Assembly (NCBI GenBank): GCA_003220345.1
Contig: QHSC01000104.1
Span: forward strand, 1 to 39,201
Direction of reading: 5' to 3'
Length of the DNA: 39,201 nucleotides
DNA from: Candidatus Rokuibacteriota bacterium
Lineage (GTDB): Bacteria; Methylomirabilota; Methylomirabilia; Rokubacteriales; CSP1-6
In this document: piece by piece, positions 7,817 to 15,794 of the stretch
How the letters are laid out: each line of letters opens with the position of its first letter
Position numbering within the stretch: position 1 is the first letter of the stretch
The notes under the pieces: model-generated
Seen by the model: the letters and a program-made list of their open reading frames with translations, nothing else
Told to the model about the DNA's origin: nothing
Database searches by the model: none
Program-made: the position numbers and the translations under genes

Positions 7817-10801
7817 CTAGTTGGCGCCAAGGGCGCGCAGGTTCTTCTTGGCCGCCTCGGCCAGCTCGGCCTCGATGCCCGACGAGGCGAGGAGCTTCTT
7901 GTAGACGATGACGGCAAAGTCGGGCTGCTTGAGGGCGGCGAAGGACTGTCCGGCGCCGAGGAGGGCGCGCCGGCCCAGCGGCGTGTCGGGGGCGACGTAG
8001 GCCGCCGTCATGTAGGCATCGACGGCCTGCTGGTGACGGCCCGCGCCCCGATAGCCCTCGCCGAGGCGATAGGCGGCCTCGGTGGCGACCTGGACATCGC
8101 TGGCCGACAGCGCGCGCTCGAAGAGCGGCTGCGCCTCGGCCCACTTGCCGTCGATCATGGCCACGCGCGCCTGGCCGAGAGTGGCCGCGCCCTCCCACGC
8201 CGGGTAGTCGCGCGTCACGCGGGCGTAGAGGTCGAGGGCCTGCGCCTGATCGCCCGCCGTCTCGTAGCTCCGGCCCAGGAGCAGAAGGGCGCGCGGCAGC
8301 GCGGGGTCCTGCGCGGGCGAGGTGTCCACGAATGCCTGGAGCCGCGTACGCGCCTCGGCGACGGCGCCCGTGCGCACGAGGGCCTCGGCGTAGTCGAGGC
8401 GCACGTCGCGAGCGGCCCCATGGGTCGGATAGCGCGTGGCCAGGGTCTGGAGAACGTCGCCGGCCAGCGTCCACTCCCCGCCCCGCCCCGCGGCGGCTCC
8501 CACCTGGGCGAGGACCGCCGGCGTCGTGTCGCTGGCGGGAAACTCCTTGATCAGCCTCTGGGTCGCCGCGCGCGCCTCCTTCCATTTCTGCTCGTCGGCG
8601 GCCACCACCGCCGTGGCGCCGAGCACCTGAGGCGTCGTGGTCGCGTTGGTGGGCTGCGTGAGAATCGCCGTCGCGAACCGGTTGAAGTCCGCGCGCTTGC
8701 CCTGGTTCCACAGCACCGCGGCGATGCCGTACTCGGCGGCGGCGACGATGGGGGTCGTGCCCCCATCGCGCGCCTCCACGAACTCGCGCTCGGCCTCGTC
8801 CCACTGCTTGCGGTCGAAGGCGATGCGGCCGAGCCCGAGGTGGGCCACCGCGCTCTCGCCCTGCGCGAGGGCGGCGGTGAGCTCGCGCGTGGCCTCCTCC
8901 GGCTTTCCGTCGGCCATGAGGGCGGCGGCGCGGGCCAGACGCATGCGGCCGATGTACGGCGAGAGGGGCGCGCGACGCACCAGGGTGGTCAGGTCGCCCA
9001 CCGTGCCGGCGCCCTTGCCCGCCCGGAGCAGGAGGATGGCGCGGTTGAGCCGAGCGACCTCGGCGTGCTCACCCTCTGGATAGCGCTGGATCAGCCCGTC
9101 GAGGAGGGTCTGGGCGCCCGCCGTGTCGCCGGAGCGCGCGGCGATCTCGGAGGCCAGCAGGAGCGCGGCGGGAGCGCGTGGGTCCTTGGCCTGGCTCGTG
9201 GCGAACTGGGTCCAGAGCTTCCGCGCTTCCTCGGGACGACCGCGGCGGAACTGGGTCCAGCCGAGGGCGAGCTGCACCGACGGCGCCTCGGGGGAGGAGC
9301 CGTAGTCGGCGAGAAAGCGACCATAGCGGTCCGCCGCCTGGTCCCAGTCGCGCGCGGCATAGCCCGCCTCGCCGCCGAGGGCGAGCACGGCCGCGCGGAC
9401 ATCCGGATCGAGCGGCTGGCGGAGGAGCGCGTCAAGACGCGCCTGAGCCTGGGCGAACTCGCGGCCCTCGATGTCCATCTGGGCAAGGCGATAGCCCGCG
9501 TACCAGCCGAGGGCAGGCGTGCTCGGATTGCTGGCGACGAGCTCGAAGCCGCTGCGCGCCTCGCTCGGCTGCTTCGCCTCGCGCTCGAGTTCCGCGCCGA
9601 GGAGCACGACGTAGGCGCGCGCGGCGGGCTCGAGATTCTTGCCCAGGAGCTCGAGGGAGAGGGTCCGCCCTTCCTCCACTCGATGCTTCTCCGTGGCCCA
9701 GCGGTCCACGGCGAGAAGCACGGGCAGCCCCAGGGCGCCCTTGGCATCGGCCTGGTCGAGCCGTCGCGCCTCGTCGAGGGCGGCGGCATAGTCGCCGATG
9801 TCGAGCAGGGCCAGGGCCAGGCCCGCCCGCGCCCACAGGATCTCGCTCAGCTTGGGGTAGGCCGAGAGGAGCCCGCGATAGGTCTGCACCGCCTCCAGGG
9901 GCTGGCCGCCCGCGCGGCTCCACCAGGCCTGGCGGAGCAGGCCGGACTCGATATTGAGCTGCGGTCCGCGCGCGGTGAACGTGGAGAGTCTGGCCACGGC
10001 GTTCTTGTAGTCGCCGAGCCGGCCGAGCGTATCGCCGAGCCAGAACTGAGACTCGCCGGCCACGGAGCGCGGCAGGCTCTGGGCGAGGAGCCCCGTCCAG
10101 GCTTCGCGCGCGTCGGGAAAGCGGCCCAGGCCGTAGAGGGCGAGCGCGCGTCCGTGACGAGCCCACGGAATCACCTCGGGCGGCGCGCCCGCCTTGAGGA
10201 TGTTGTCGAAGGTCTCGAGCGCGCGCGCGGGCTGGCCCGCGTTGAGCAGGACCATTCCGTAGGTCAGGCCGCCGTAGTACCCGATGTCCGAGCGCGGCTC
10301 GTCCTGGATGGCCAGGTGCAGCGCCTGCTCGACACCGTCCGTCTGCTTCAGGCGGATCAGCGTCTCGGCCAGCCAGTACCGCGCCTCGCGCAGGAGTGCC
10401 CGGTCCGTGTTCTTCTTGACGGCGTTCTCGAGGGCCTCGCGCGCCTCTTCGAATTCGCTTCGCTGGAAGCGCGCCCGCCCGCACTCGACCAGCTCGGAGG
10501 CGACCCCGAAGACCGTCCCGAGCGGATTGCACGCGAGGAAGCGCGGCGGGGGCGCGGGCGCGAGGGGGAGCTGCGTCAGGTCGACCACGATCCGCGCAGG
10601 CGGGAGCGGGGGCACCGGCTGCGGCGAGGGCGGAAGGCTCATCGGCCCGCTGCCCACTGGCCCCTTGTCGAGCGCCGGCGACACCAGAGGCAACACGGCG
10701 GCGAGATCCGGCGGAGGCAAGGTGAACGACACCTCCGCGGCCTGCGCGGCGGAGGGGCCAAGAACGAGGCCCAGCAACGCGAGCGACCCGAGCACCCTCA
10801 T
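7817..10801 (-). CDS. Large exported TPR-repeat protein
   Basis: A 994-residue protein with a signal peptide (MRVLGSLALLGLVLGPSAAQA), a proline-rich linker (about 45-85) and then helical TPR-type repeats to the C-terminus. Recurring signatures include AREALENAV, ALETFDNIL, YRGLLSAYPKL, YGRFLADYGSSPEA and LYARVTRDYPAW. Such repeats scaffold protein complexes; the hairpins of the form xxFxxxYPxS are like those in envelope proteins of the CpoB/BamD kind. It is presumably periplasmic. The start ATG at 10801 overlaps the stop of the preceding TPR gene (ATGA, 10798-10801), so both are made together. The frame is open far upstream through the neighbouring gene, but the signal peptide and coupling fix this start. 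The partner is unknown. Confidence 0.85.
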   Translation of the reverse strand: MRVLGSLALLGLVLGPSAAQAAEVSFTLPPPDLAAVLPLVSPALDKGPVGSGPMSLPPSPQPVPPLPPARIVVDLTQLPLAPAPPPRFLACNPLGTVFGVASELVECGRARFQRSEFEEAREALENAVKKNTDRALLREARYWLAETLIRLKQTDGVEQALHLAIQDEPRSDIGYYGGLTYGMVLLNAGQPARALETFDNILKAGAPPEVIPWARHGRALALYGLGRFPDAREAWTGLLAQSLPRSVAGESQFWLGDTLGRLGDYKNAVARLSTFTARGPQLNIESGLLRQAWWSRAGGQPLEAVQTYRGLLSAYPKLSEILWARAGLALALLDIGDYAAALDEARRLDQADAKGALGLPVLLAVDRWATEKHRVEEGRTLSLELLGKNLEPAARAYVVLLGAELEREAKQPSEARSGFELVASNPSTPALGWYAGYRLAQMDIEGREFAQAQARLDALLRQPLDPDVRAAVLALGGEAGYAARDWDQAADRYGRFLADYGSSPEAPSVQLALGWTQFRRGRPEEARKLWTQFATSQAKDPRAPAALLLASEIAARSGDTAGAQTLLDGLIQRYPEGEHAEVARLNRAILLLRAGKGAGTVGDLTTLVRRAPLSPYIGRMRLARAAALMADGKPEEATRELTAALAQGESAVAHLGLGRIAFDRKQWDEAEREFVEARDGGTTPIVAAAEYGIAAVLWNQGKRADFNRFATAILTQPTNATTTPQVLGATAVVAADEQKWKEARAATQRLIKEFPASDTTPAVLAQVGAAAGRGGEWTLAGDVLQTLATRYPTHGAARDVRLDYAEALVRTGAVAEARTRLQAFVDTSPAQDPALPRALLLLGRSYETAGDQAQALDLYARVTRDYPAWEGAATLGQARVAMIDGKWAEAQPLFERALSASDVQVATEAAYRLGEGYRGAGRHQQAVDAYMTAAYVAPDTPLGRRALLGAGQSFAALKQPDFAVIVYKKLLASSGIEAELAEAAKKNLRALGAN

Positions 10802-12186
10802 CGCTTCTCGCTCTTTCCCCCGGCCTTGGGAGCAGGCTTGATGTTCGCCGCGACGGCAGCCTTGCGTGTCCTGGCCCAGGCGGCCAGCGTCTTGTCCGGG
10901 CTCTTCTCGGCGACCTCGTCGTAATACTTGGCGGCCTGCGTCCACTGCCTCTGCTCCTCGAGGGCGAGCCCGGAGCCCGCGAGGGCCCGGAAGTGAAGGG
11001 CAGGCTCGAGACCCGCCGTGTCGCCGGCGGCCTGGAAGGCGGGCAGCGCCTGCGCGGGGCGCTTGAGCTTCATCTCGCTCTCGCCCACGAGCAGGAAGGC
11101 CTCGCCGCGCACCGCGTCCTCCGGGCTCTTGGCCGCCGCGCGCGCCAGCGTGGCCGCTTCGCGAAAGGCGTTCTTCGTGAAGGCGGCCTGGGCCGACTGG
11201 AGCGAAGTCCGCCCGGTCAGCGGATGCTCGGGAAATTCCCTGCGCAGCCGGGCCCGGGCCGTCTCCGCGTCGCGCGAGCGGCCGAGACGCTCGGCGATGG
11301 CGCCGGCATCGTAGAGTCCGTCGGGCGAGACGGGCTTCTGCGACATGAGCGCGGTGTACTCGTCGGCCAGCTCGCTCTTCCGGCCGTCTTTCATGAGCGT
11401 GTCGAGCACGGCCCGACGCGCCGCGGGAGCCAGCTCGCTCGTCGGATTGGCCTTGGCGAAGGCGCGCAGATCGGTCACGCCCTGGTCGGTCTGCCCCGCG
11501 GCCAGCCGCGCCCGGGCCTGCCAGTAGCGCGCTTCCGGGGCGAGCTTGTGCTCGGGATTCTTGGTCACGAAGGCCTGCAGCACCCCCTGGGCATCCTCGG
11601 CGCGCTTGAGCTCGATGAACGTGCGCGCGAGCTGGATGGTCGCCGTGGGCGCGAGGGCGTGGTCGGGAAACTCGCTGACGAGACGCTGGAAGGCGGCGGC
11701 GGCCGGCTCCCGACGCTTGGCCTCGAGCTCGCTCCAGCCCAGTCCGTAGAGCGCGTCGGCCACTCGCGGTCCCGCCGCACCACCGGCGATGACGTCGGAA
11801 TACGCGGTGCGCGCGTCGCTGAAGCGCTTGAGACGATAGAAGGCCTCGGCCTCCCAGAAGCGAAGCTCGCCCGGCTTCCCCGGCGGCGGCTGGAAGCTCT
11901 CGGCCTTCTTGAATGCCTCGAGGGCGGCCTCGCCTGCGCCCTGAGAGAGTCGTGCTTTGCCCAGGAGCAGCGTCGCTTCTCCCGCCCGTCGCTCGCTCGG
12001 GAAGCGCTCGACGAAGCGCTCGAGCATGCGGCGGGAGAGCGGGTAGAGGCCGTCGTCGAAGGCCTTCTCGCCGACCAGGAAGAGACGATCCGCCTCCTCG
12101 AGGGCGGCCCCGGGGCTTGCCCAGGCGCCGAGGACGACGAGTCCCACGAGCAGCGAGAGAACCAGGCACGCGCGCAGGTGCGCCAT
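10798..12186 (-). CDS. Exported TPR-repeat protein
   Basis: A 462-residue protein with an N-terminal signal peptide (charged start, hydrophobic core about 8-22, probable cleavage near the SPGAA at about 24-28). TPR repeats follow: LFLVGEKAFDDGLYPLSRRMLERFVERFP, LLLGKARLSQGAGEAALEAFKKA and VSEFPDHALAPTATIQLARTF are successive units. The C-terminus is Lys-rich. It is first gene of a two-gene operon with the larger TPR protein and probably works with it in the periplasm. The upstream region is shared with the divergent mgtE. No enzymatic domain is seen, and no specific function can be given. Confidence 0.85.
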   Translation of the reverse strand: MAHLRACLVLSLLVGLVVLGAWASPGAALEEADRLFLVGEKAFDDGLYPLSRRMLERFVERFPSERRAGEATLLLGKARLSQGAGEAALEAFKKAESFQPPPGKPGELRFWEAEAFYRLKRFSDARTAYSDVIAGGAAGPRVADALYGLGWSELEAKRREPAAAAFQRLVSEFPDHALAPTATIQLARTFIELKRAEDAQGVLQAFVTKNPEHKLAPEARYWQARARLAAGQTDQGVTDLRAFAKANPTSELAPAARRAVLDTLMKDGRKSELADEYTALMSQKPVSPDGLYDAGAIAERLGRSRDAETARARLRREFPEHPLTGRTSLQSAQAAFTKNAFREAATLARAAAKSPEDAVRGEAFLLVGESEMKLKRPAQALPAFQAAGDTAGLEPALHFRALAGSGLALEEQRQWTQAAKYYDEVAEKSPDKTLAAWARTRKAAVAANIKPAPKAGGKSEKR

Positions 12187-12314
12187 ACGGATACGGTCAG
12201 GCTACCACGGCCCTCCAGCGGGGCCTACGACTCGGCGGCCAGGCGGTAGCCGACTTTAGATCTCCAAGTCCCTGTTCTGATGGGGAATCTGCTTCCGCGG
12301 CCTACTCGCCCGTG

Positions 12315-12320
12315 TACAAT
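12315..12320 (+). promoter_or_regulatory. Probable -10 box of mgtE
   Basis: TACAAT stands out in the AT-poor gap between the divergent TPR and mgtE genes. It places the transcript start near 12327, about 13 nt before the ATG at 12340. This argues against the upstream in-frame ATG at 12280. The -35 region (CTTCCG at 12292-12297) is poor. There is no room for a long Mg-sensing leader. Confidence 0.4.
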
Positions 12321-12339
12321 CGGCAACGGAGACGACGTC

Positions 12340-13683
12340 ATGGACGAAAACGAGAAGCTGCTTCACGCTGCTGAAGAATTGCTGCAGGACCGCAATGACG
12401 TGCGCGCGGGTCAGGCCCTGGCCGAGGCGCACGCCGCCGACATCGCGCACGTGTTCCAGCAGCTGCCCGGGGCGGATCGCGCGACGATCTTCCGCTCACT
12501 TCGGCCGGACCAGGCGGGCGATGTCCTCTCCGAGCTGGACGACGCCACGCTGCTGGAGCTCGTCCGCTCCCTGGACGACGTCGAGGTCTCGCTGATCCTC
12601 GACCGCATGCCGCCGGAGCATGCCGCCGACGTCGTGGACGAGCTGTCCACGGAGCACGCCGAGAAGATCCTGGACCTCATGGAGGACGAGAAGTCCGAGG
12701 AGATCCAGGAGATCCTCGAGTATCCCGAAGACTCGGCAGGGCGCCTCATGTCCGCCGACGTCGTCGCGATCAGGGAGACCTCGACGGTCGAGGAGGCGAT
12801 CCAGCACATCAGGAAGACCGTCACCGAAGAGCGCCCCTTCGGCGTCTATGCCGTCGACGATCACGGGCACCTCATCGGACGCATCCCTCTGCGGCGGCTC
12901 CTCCTCGCGAATCCGCGAAGCCTGGTCCTGGGCATCCTGGAAGAAGACGTGGTGAGCGTGAACGCGACCATGGACAAGGAAGAGGTCGCCCGCCTCGTGG
13001 CCAAGTACGACCTCGTCACCGTCCCCGTTGTCGACGATCAGAACCGCCTGGTCGGCACGATCTCGGTGGACGACGTCATCGACATCGTCCAGGAGGAGGC
13101 GTCGGAAGACATCTTCCGGATGGCGGGCTCGGACGCGGCCGAGCTCGAGCGCCGCTCGCCGCGTCAGGTCGCCATGCTGCGCCTGCCCTGGGTGCTCCTG
13201 ACCCTGCTGATCGAGATGATGGCGGGCGTGGTCATCCACTTCTTCGACAAGACGCTGGGCAAGGTCATCCTGCTCGCCTCCTTCATGCCGGTGATCCAGG
13301 CGATCTCCGGCAACACGGGGCTTCAGTCCGTGACCATGATCGTGCGAGGCCTGGCCACGGGCCAGGTCCAGCTCGTGCGGTGGTGGGAACCGCTCTGGCG
13401 GCAGATCCAGACGTCGATGATCATCGGCGCGGTGTGCGCGGTGGTGGTCGGCCTGATCGGGCTCCTGTGGCACTCGTCCGCCTTCGCCCTGGTCGTCGCG
13501 ATTTCCATGTTCGTGTCCGTGAACCTCTCCGGATTCGCGGGGACAGCGATTCCCATGGTGTCCAAGCGGCTCGGCTTCGATCCCGCGCTGACGGCGGGGC
13601 CCTTTGAGACGGCCTTCCAGGACGTTCTCGGCGTCACCATCTTCCTGTCGCTGGCGACCGTGCTGCTGCACTGGCTCGTCTAG
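12340..13683 (+). CDS. mgtE: Magnesium transporter MgtE
   Basis: Mg2+-selective inner-membrane channel/transporter, 447 residues, which is the usual length. The N-terminal acidic helical MgtE_N superhelix (about 1-125) contains repeated ALLxxLxxxDxxxILxxMPPEHAADV-type units. A CBS pair follows (about 130-250), then a C-terminal five-helix membrane domain with conserved MPVIQAISGNTGLQS and the pore-lining NLSGFAGTAIPM segment. The acidic cytosolic part is known in the family to gate the pore by binding Mg2+. Start 12340 has a GGAG about 7 nt upstream and follows a putative -10 box. An alternative ATG at 12280 would add 20 residues unlike the family. Confidence 0.95.
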   Translation: MDENEKLLHAAEELLQDRNDVRAGQALAEAHAADIAHVFQQLPGADRATIFRSLRPDQAGDVLSELDDATLLELVRSLDDVEVSLILDRMPPEHAADVVDELSTEHAEKILDLMEDEKSEEIQEILEYPEDSAGRLMSADVVAIRETSTVEEAIQHIRKTVTEERPFGVYAVDDHGHLIGRIPLRRLLLANPRSLVLGILEEDVVSVNATMDKEEVARLVAKYDLVTVPVVDDQNRLVGTISVDDVIDIVQEEASEDIFRMAGSDAAELERRSPRQVAMLRLPWVLLTLLIEMMAGVVIHFFDKTLGKVILLASFMPVIQAISGNTGLQSVTMIVRGLATGQVQLVRWWEPLWRQIQTSMIIGAVCAVVVGLIGLLWHSSAFALVVAISMFVSVNLSGFAGTAIPMVSKRLGFDPALTAGPFETAFQDVLGVTIFLSLATVLLHWLV

Positions 13684-13735
13684 TCACGCTGCACCCTTCG
13701 CTGACCCGTTCCGGCTCCCACGACCCGGCAATTTC

Positions 13736-13762
13736 TTGACACGCCGAATTTAGTGTACTAAT
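13736..13762 (+). promoter_or_regulatory. Promoter of the small-protein/GntR operon
   Basis: A perfect -35 box TTGACA (13736-13741) is followed, after 15 bp, by ACTAAT (13757-13762) preceded by a TG at 13754-13755, as in extended -10 promoters. TAATGT at 17-bp spacing is the alternative. The -10 region lies inside the operator palindrome, so a bound repressor would block RNA polymerase. Confidence 0.65.
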
Positions 13763-13776
13763 GTACTAGTACATTA
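13754..13776. promoter_or_regulatory. Operator palindrome, probably for the adjacent GntR regulator
   Basis: An 18-bp perfect inverted repeat, TAATGTACTAGTACATTA, spans 13759-13776. Its left half continues an 8-bp-spaced direct repeat of TGTACTA (13754-13760 and 13762-13768). GTAC-containing palindromes of this kind are typical of GntR-family operators, in particular the YtrA-like group. Position over the -10 box predicts autorepression. Confidence 0.65.
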
Positions 13777-13827
13777 TTACGGTGAACTGCGGAGACGGGC
13801 GAGGGGGCCCGAAGGAGGATGAACGTG

Positions 13828-14031
13828 ATGAACTATCATGTCGCAGAGCAGATCGCGAGGGACAGGCTGAGGGAGGCCCGGCAGATGGCTGCTCAGGCCA
13901 ATCTTATCAAGGATTTGCCCAGAAATAACGAGCCGCTACGGGTGACCGTCGGGCTTGGGCTCATCAGGATGGGCCGCTGGCTGGCGGGCCCGCCCGCCAA
14001 GCGACAGGCGGCGAGACGGGTCGCTGCCTAG
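13828..14031 (+). CDS. Small uncharacterised protein in GntR operon
   Basis: A 67-residue basic protein beginning MNYHVAEQIARDRLREARQ. An N-terminal amphipathic helix (about 3-30) is followed by a short VTVGLGLIRMGRWLAG hydrophobic stretch (about 41-56) and a basic tail. No known domain is recognised. The start at 13828 is preferred because AAGGAGG (13812-13818) sits 9 nt upstream; the in-frame ATG at 13819 directly abuts the Shine-Dalgarno sequence. It is the first gene after the operator and 8 nt before the GntR start, so the regulator probably controls it directly. It could be a small membrane-associated protein or a co-regulator. Function unknown. Confidence 0.6.
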   Translation: MNYHVAEQIARDRLREARQMAAQANLIKDLPRNNEPLRVTVGLGLIRMGRWLAGPPAKRQAARRVAA

Positions 14032-14039
14032 GTACCCCT

Positions 14040-15050
14040 ATGTCGCGAGAAGCGTGCCGAGTCGCGCCACCGTCCGGCCTCCGGGTAAACCCGAAGAGCG
14101 CCGTCCCGGTGCATGCGCAGCTCATGACCCAGATCAGGCACTTCATCTCGACGGGCACCCTCAAGCCGGGCACACAGCTGCCCACGGTCCGCCAGCTCGC
14201 CGGCTTCCTTCGGATCAATCCGAGCACGGTGGCCCGCGCGCTGGCGGATCTCGAGCGCGAGGGCTTCATCGAGGGCCACCAGGGCCGCGGCACCTTCGTC
14301 ACCGGGCGGCCCCCGCGCGAAAGCCGGGCCGCCAGGAGCCTCGAGCGCCTCGTGGGTGAGAGCCTGGAGCGGGCCCGCCGGCTCGGCTTCACCGCGGAGG
14401 AGTTCCTGGCCGCCCTCGCCTCGAGTCAACCGGCGGGACGGGCGTCGAAGGCCGTCAGGCACCGGGTCCTCCTCGTGGAATGCAATCACGCCGAGCTCAC
14501 CCGCTACCGCGACGAGCTCGAAGCCGAGCTGCCCCTGCAGATCGACCGCATGCTCGTCGAGGAGTTCGAGGCCCGGGTGAATCAGGATCCGACGTTCGTC
14601 AAGGCGTACCGGGTGGTCATCACCACGTTCTTCCACATTCACGAAGTCCGGCGGGTCATGCCCCCCGATGCGCCGCCCTCGGTGGCCCTCCTCGCGGAGG
14701 CGAGCATCAAGACGCTCCTGCGCCTGACGGAGCTGCCCGAAGGCACGACGGTCGGCCTGGTGTGCGCCTCCGCGGCGGGTGGACAGAACCTGCTGCGCTC
14801 CGTCCAGTCGGCCGGGCTCATGCACATCACTCCCGTGCTCGCCTCGACCGACGACTCCTGGTCCATCGACCGCATGCTGGAGAAGACGCGCATCGTCGTC
14901 TCCAGCGAGCACGCCGTGAAGCAGATCCGCGGGCTCCTGCCTCCCGACGTCGAGCTGGTGGTCGCCGATCGCAGGCTCGACCGTGGGGGGATCGACATGC
15001 TCTGTGACCTCCTCGCGCAGATGGACGAGGACGGCCAAGTCCATGCGTGA
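14040..15050 (+). CDS. GntR-family transcriptional regulator with large effector domain
   Basis: A 336-residue regulator. Residues of about 20-90 form a GntR winged helix-turn-helix (VPVHAQLMTQIRHFISTG, LPTVRQLAGFL, NPSTVARALADLEREGFI, GRGTFV), close to the YtrA-like type. The remaining 230 residues form a mixed alpha/beta domain (VLLVECNHAEL, VVITTFFHIHEV, TVGLVCASAAGG, VELVVADRR) that looks like a two-lobe ligand-binding fold. It is not a UTRA or FCD domain that I recognise. It is probably an autorepressor acting at the palindrome at 13759-13776. The ligand is unknown. The GTG of a possible extended downstream HAD start overlaps its stop. Confidence 0.85.
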   Translation: MSREACRVAPPSGLRVNPKSAVPVHAQLMTQIRHFISTGTLKPGTQLPTVRQLAGFLRINPSTVARALADLEREGFIEGHQGRGTFVTGRPPRESRAARSLERLVGESLERARRLGFTAEEFLAALASSQPAGRASKAVRHRVLLVECNHAELTRYRDELEAELPLQIDRMLVEEFEARVNQDPTFVKAYRVVITTFFHIHEVRRVMPPDAPPSVALLAEASIKTLLRLTELPEGTTVGLVCASAAGGQNLLRSVQSAGLMHITPVLASTDDSWSIDRMLEKTRIVVSSEHAVKQIRGLLPPDVELVVADRRLDRGGIDMLCDLLAQMDEDGQVHA

Positions 15051-15082
15051 GGTGGCCGCGACGTTCTGCTAGGCTTGCCCGT

Positions 15083-15718
15083 GTGAGCGCTCCCGAGTCC
15101 GTCTGCGTCTTCGACCTCGATCACACCCTCGTCAATTCCCCCCTCGACCTCCGGGCGGTCGGCCGCGAGATGGAAGTCTTCATCCGCGCGCGCGGCGTCA
15201 CCGTACCCGAGCGCGAGCTTCGCTGGTCCGGGGCCGAGCTGTTGGGGCTGGTGCGCCAGGACGCCGCCCAGCTCGAGGATGAGCTGATGCAGATCCCCCG
15301 GCGCCACGAGCGGGCCGCCATGGCCGAGGCCATCCTCGAGCCCTTCGCGAGGGAAGCCCTCGCCGCCATGAAGCAGCTCGGCTATGCCACGGCCATCTGG
15401 ACCAACAACGACCGCGTGGTCGCCGACTTCGTGCTGGAGCGCTTCGCTCTCCACGCGCATCTGGACCTCGTCGTCACGCGCGACGAGATGACGGCGCTCA
15501 AGCCGCACCCCGACGGCCTCCGCGTCGTGAGAGAGAGATGGCCCGCGGCCGATCGGATCGTGATGGTGGGCGACTCCTGGGTCGACGGCGCGGCCGCCCA
15601 GGCCGGGGGCATTCCCTTCATCCGCTATCGCGGCCAGCCCGAAGAGTTCGCCCGGCGCGACATCGCCATCGCCGCCCACATCGCCTCCCTCCTCGACCTG
15701 CCCGCCGCGCTGGCCTGA
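15083..15718 (+). CDS. HAD-superfamily hydrolase
   Basis: A phosphatase-type HAD enzyme of about 211 residues. It has motif I FDLDHTLV (nucleophile and acid/base aspartates), motif II around TNND, the motif III lysine in ALKPHPDG, and motif IV MVGDSWVDGAAA. A helical cap lies between about residues 25 and 90. Substrate unknown; phosphoglycolate-phosphatase-like enzymes share this architecture. The GTG at 15083 puts motif I near the N-terminus as usual. The GTG at 15047, overlapping the GntR stop as GTGA, is the alternative and would add 12 Arg-rich residues. It may be cotranscribed with the GntR gene. Confidence 0.8.
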   Translation: MSAPESVCVFDLDHTLVNSPLDLRAVGREMEVFIRARGVTVPERELRWSGAELLGLVRQDAAQLEDELMQIPRRHERAAMAEAILEPFAREALAAMKQLGYATAIWTNNDRVVADFVLERFALHAHLDLVVTRDEMTALKPHPDGLRVVRERWPAADRIVMVGDSWVDGAAAQAGGIPFIRYRGQPEEFARRDIAIAAHIASLLDLPAALA

Positions 15719-15746
15719 GCCCCCAACCCGCCGCCGTTCGAACTGA

Positions 15747-15771
15747 AGGGCGAAGCCCTGAGGCGAGGGCT
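15747..15771 (+). terminator. Possible hairpin terminator after HAD gene
   Basis: Two mutually exclusive small stems overlap here: AGGGC/GCCCT (15747-15751 with 15755-15759, GAA loop) and AGCCCT/AGGGCT (15754-15759 with 15766-15771). The downstream sequence is AT-richer (GAGTAAATTGT) but has no real T-tract. It could end the GntR-HAD transcript just before the rarA promoter. Weak evidence. Confidence 0.3.
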
Positions 15772-15781
15772 GAGTAAATTG

Positions 15782-15787
15782 TATACT
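15782..15787 (+). promoter_or_regulatory. -10 box of rarA, implies leaderless mRNA
   Basis: TATACT sits only 7 nt before the GTG start of rarA at 15795, so transcription would begin at or next to the start codon. No Shine-Dalgarno sequence precedes the start, which agrees with a leaderless message. No good -35 hexamer is visible. Confidence 0.5.
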
Positions 15788-15794
15788 TCACGAC

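Noticed and set aside
8033..10924. A 963-codon open frame on the plus strand opposite the TPR gene
   Set aside because: It is a shadow of the high-GC minus-strand TPR genes; its protein is Arg/Gly-rich with no recognisable domain, while the minus-strand frame has a signal peptide and TPR repeats.
7817..12169. A single 1450-residue TPR protein
   Set aside because: The upstream part of this frame is out of frame with the real upstream TPR gene and low-complexity; the signal peptide at 10801 and ATGA coupling show two genes.
12280..12339. MgtE start at ATG 12280
   Set aside because: The probable -10 box and a GGAG lie between it and ATG 12340, and the extra residues are unlike MgtE.
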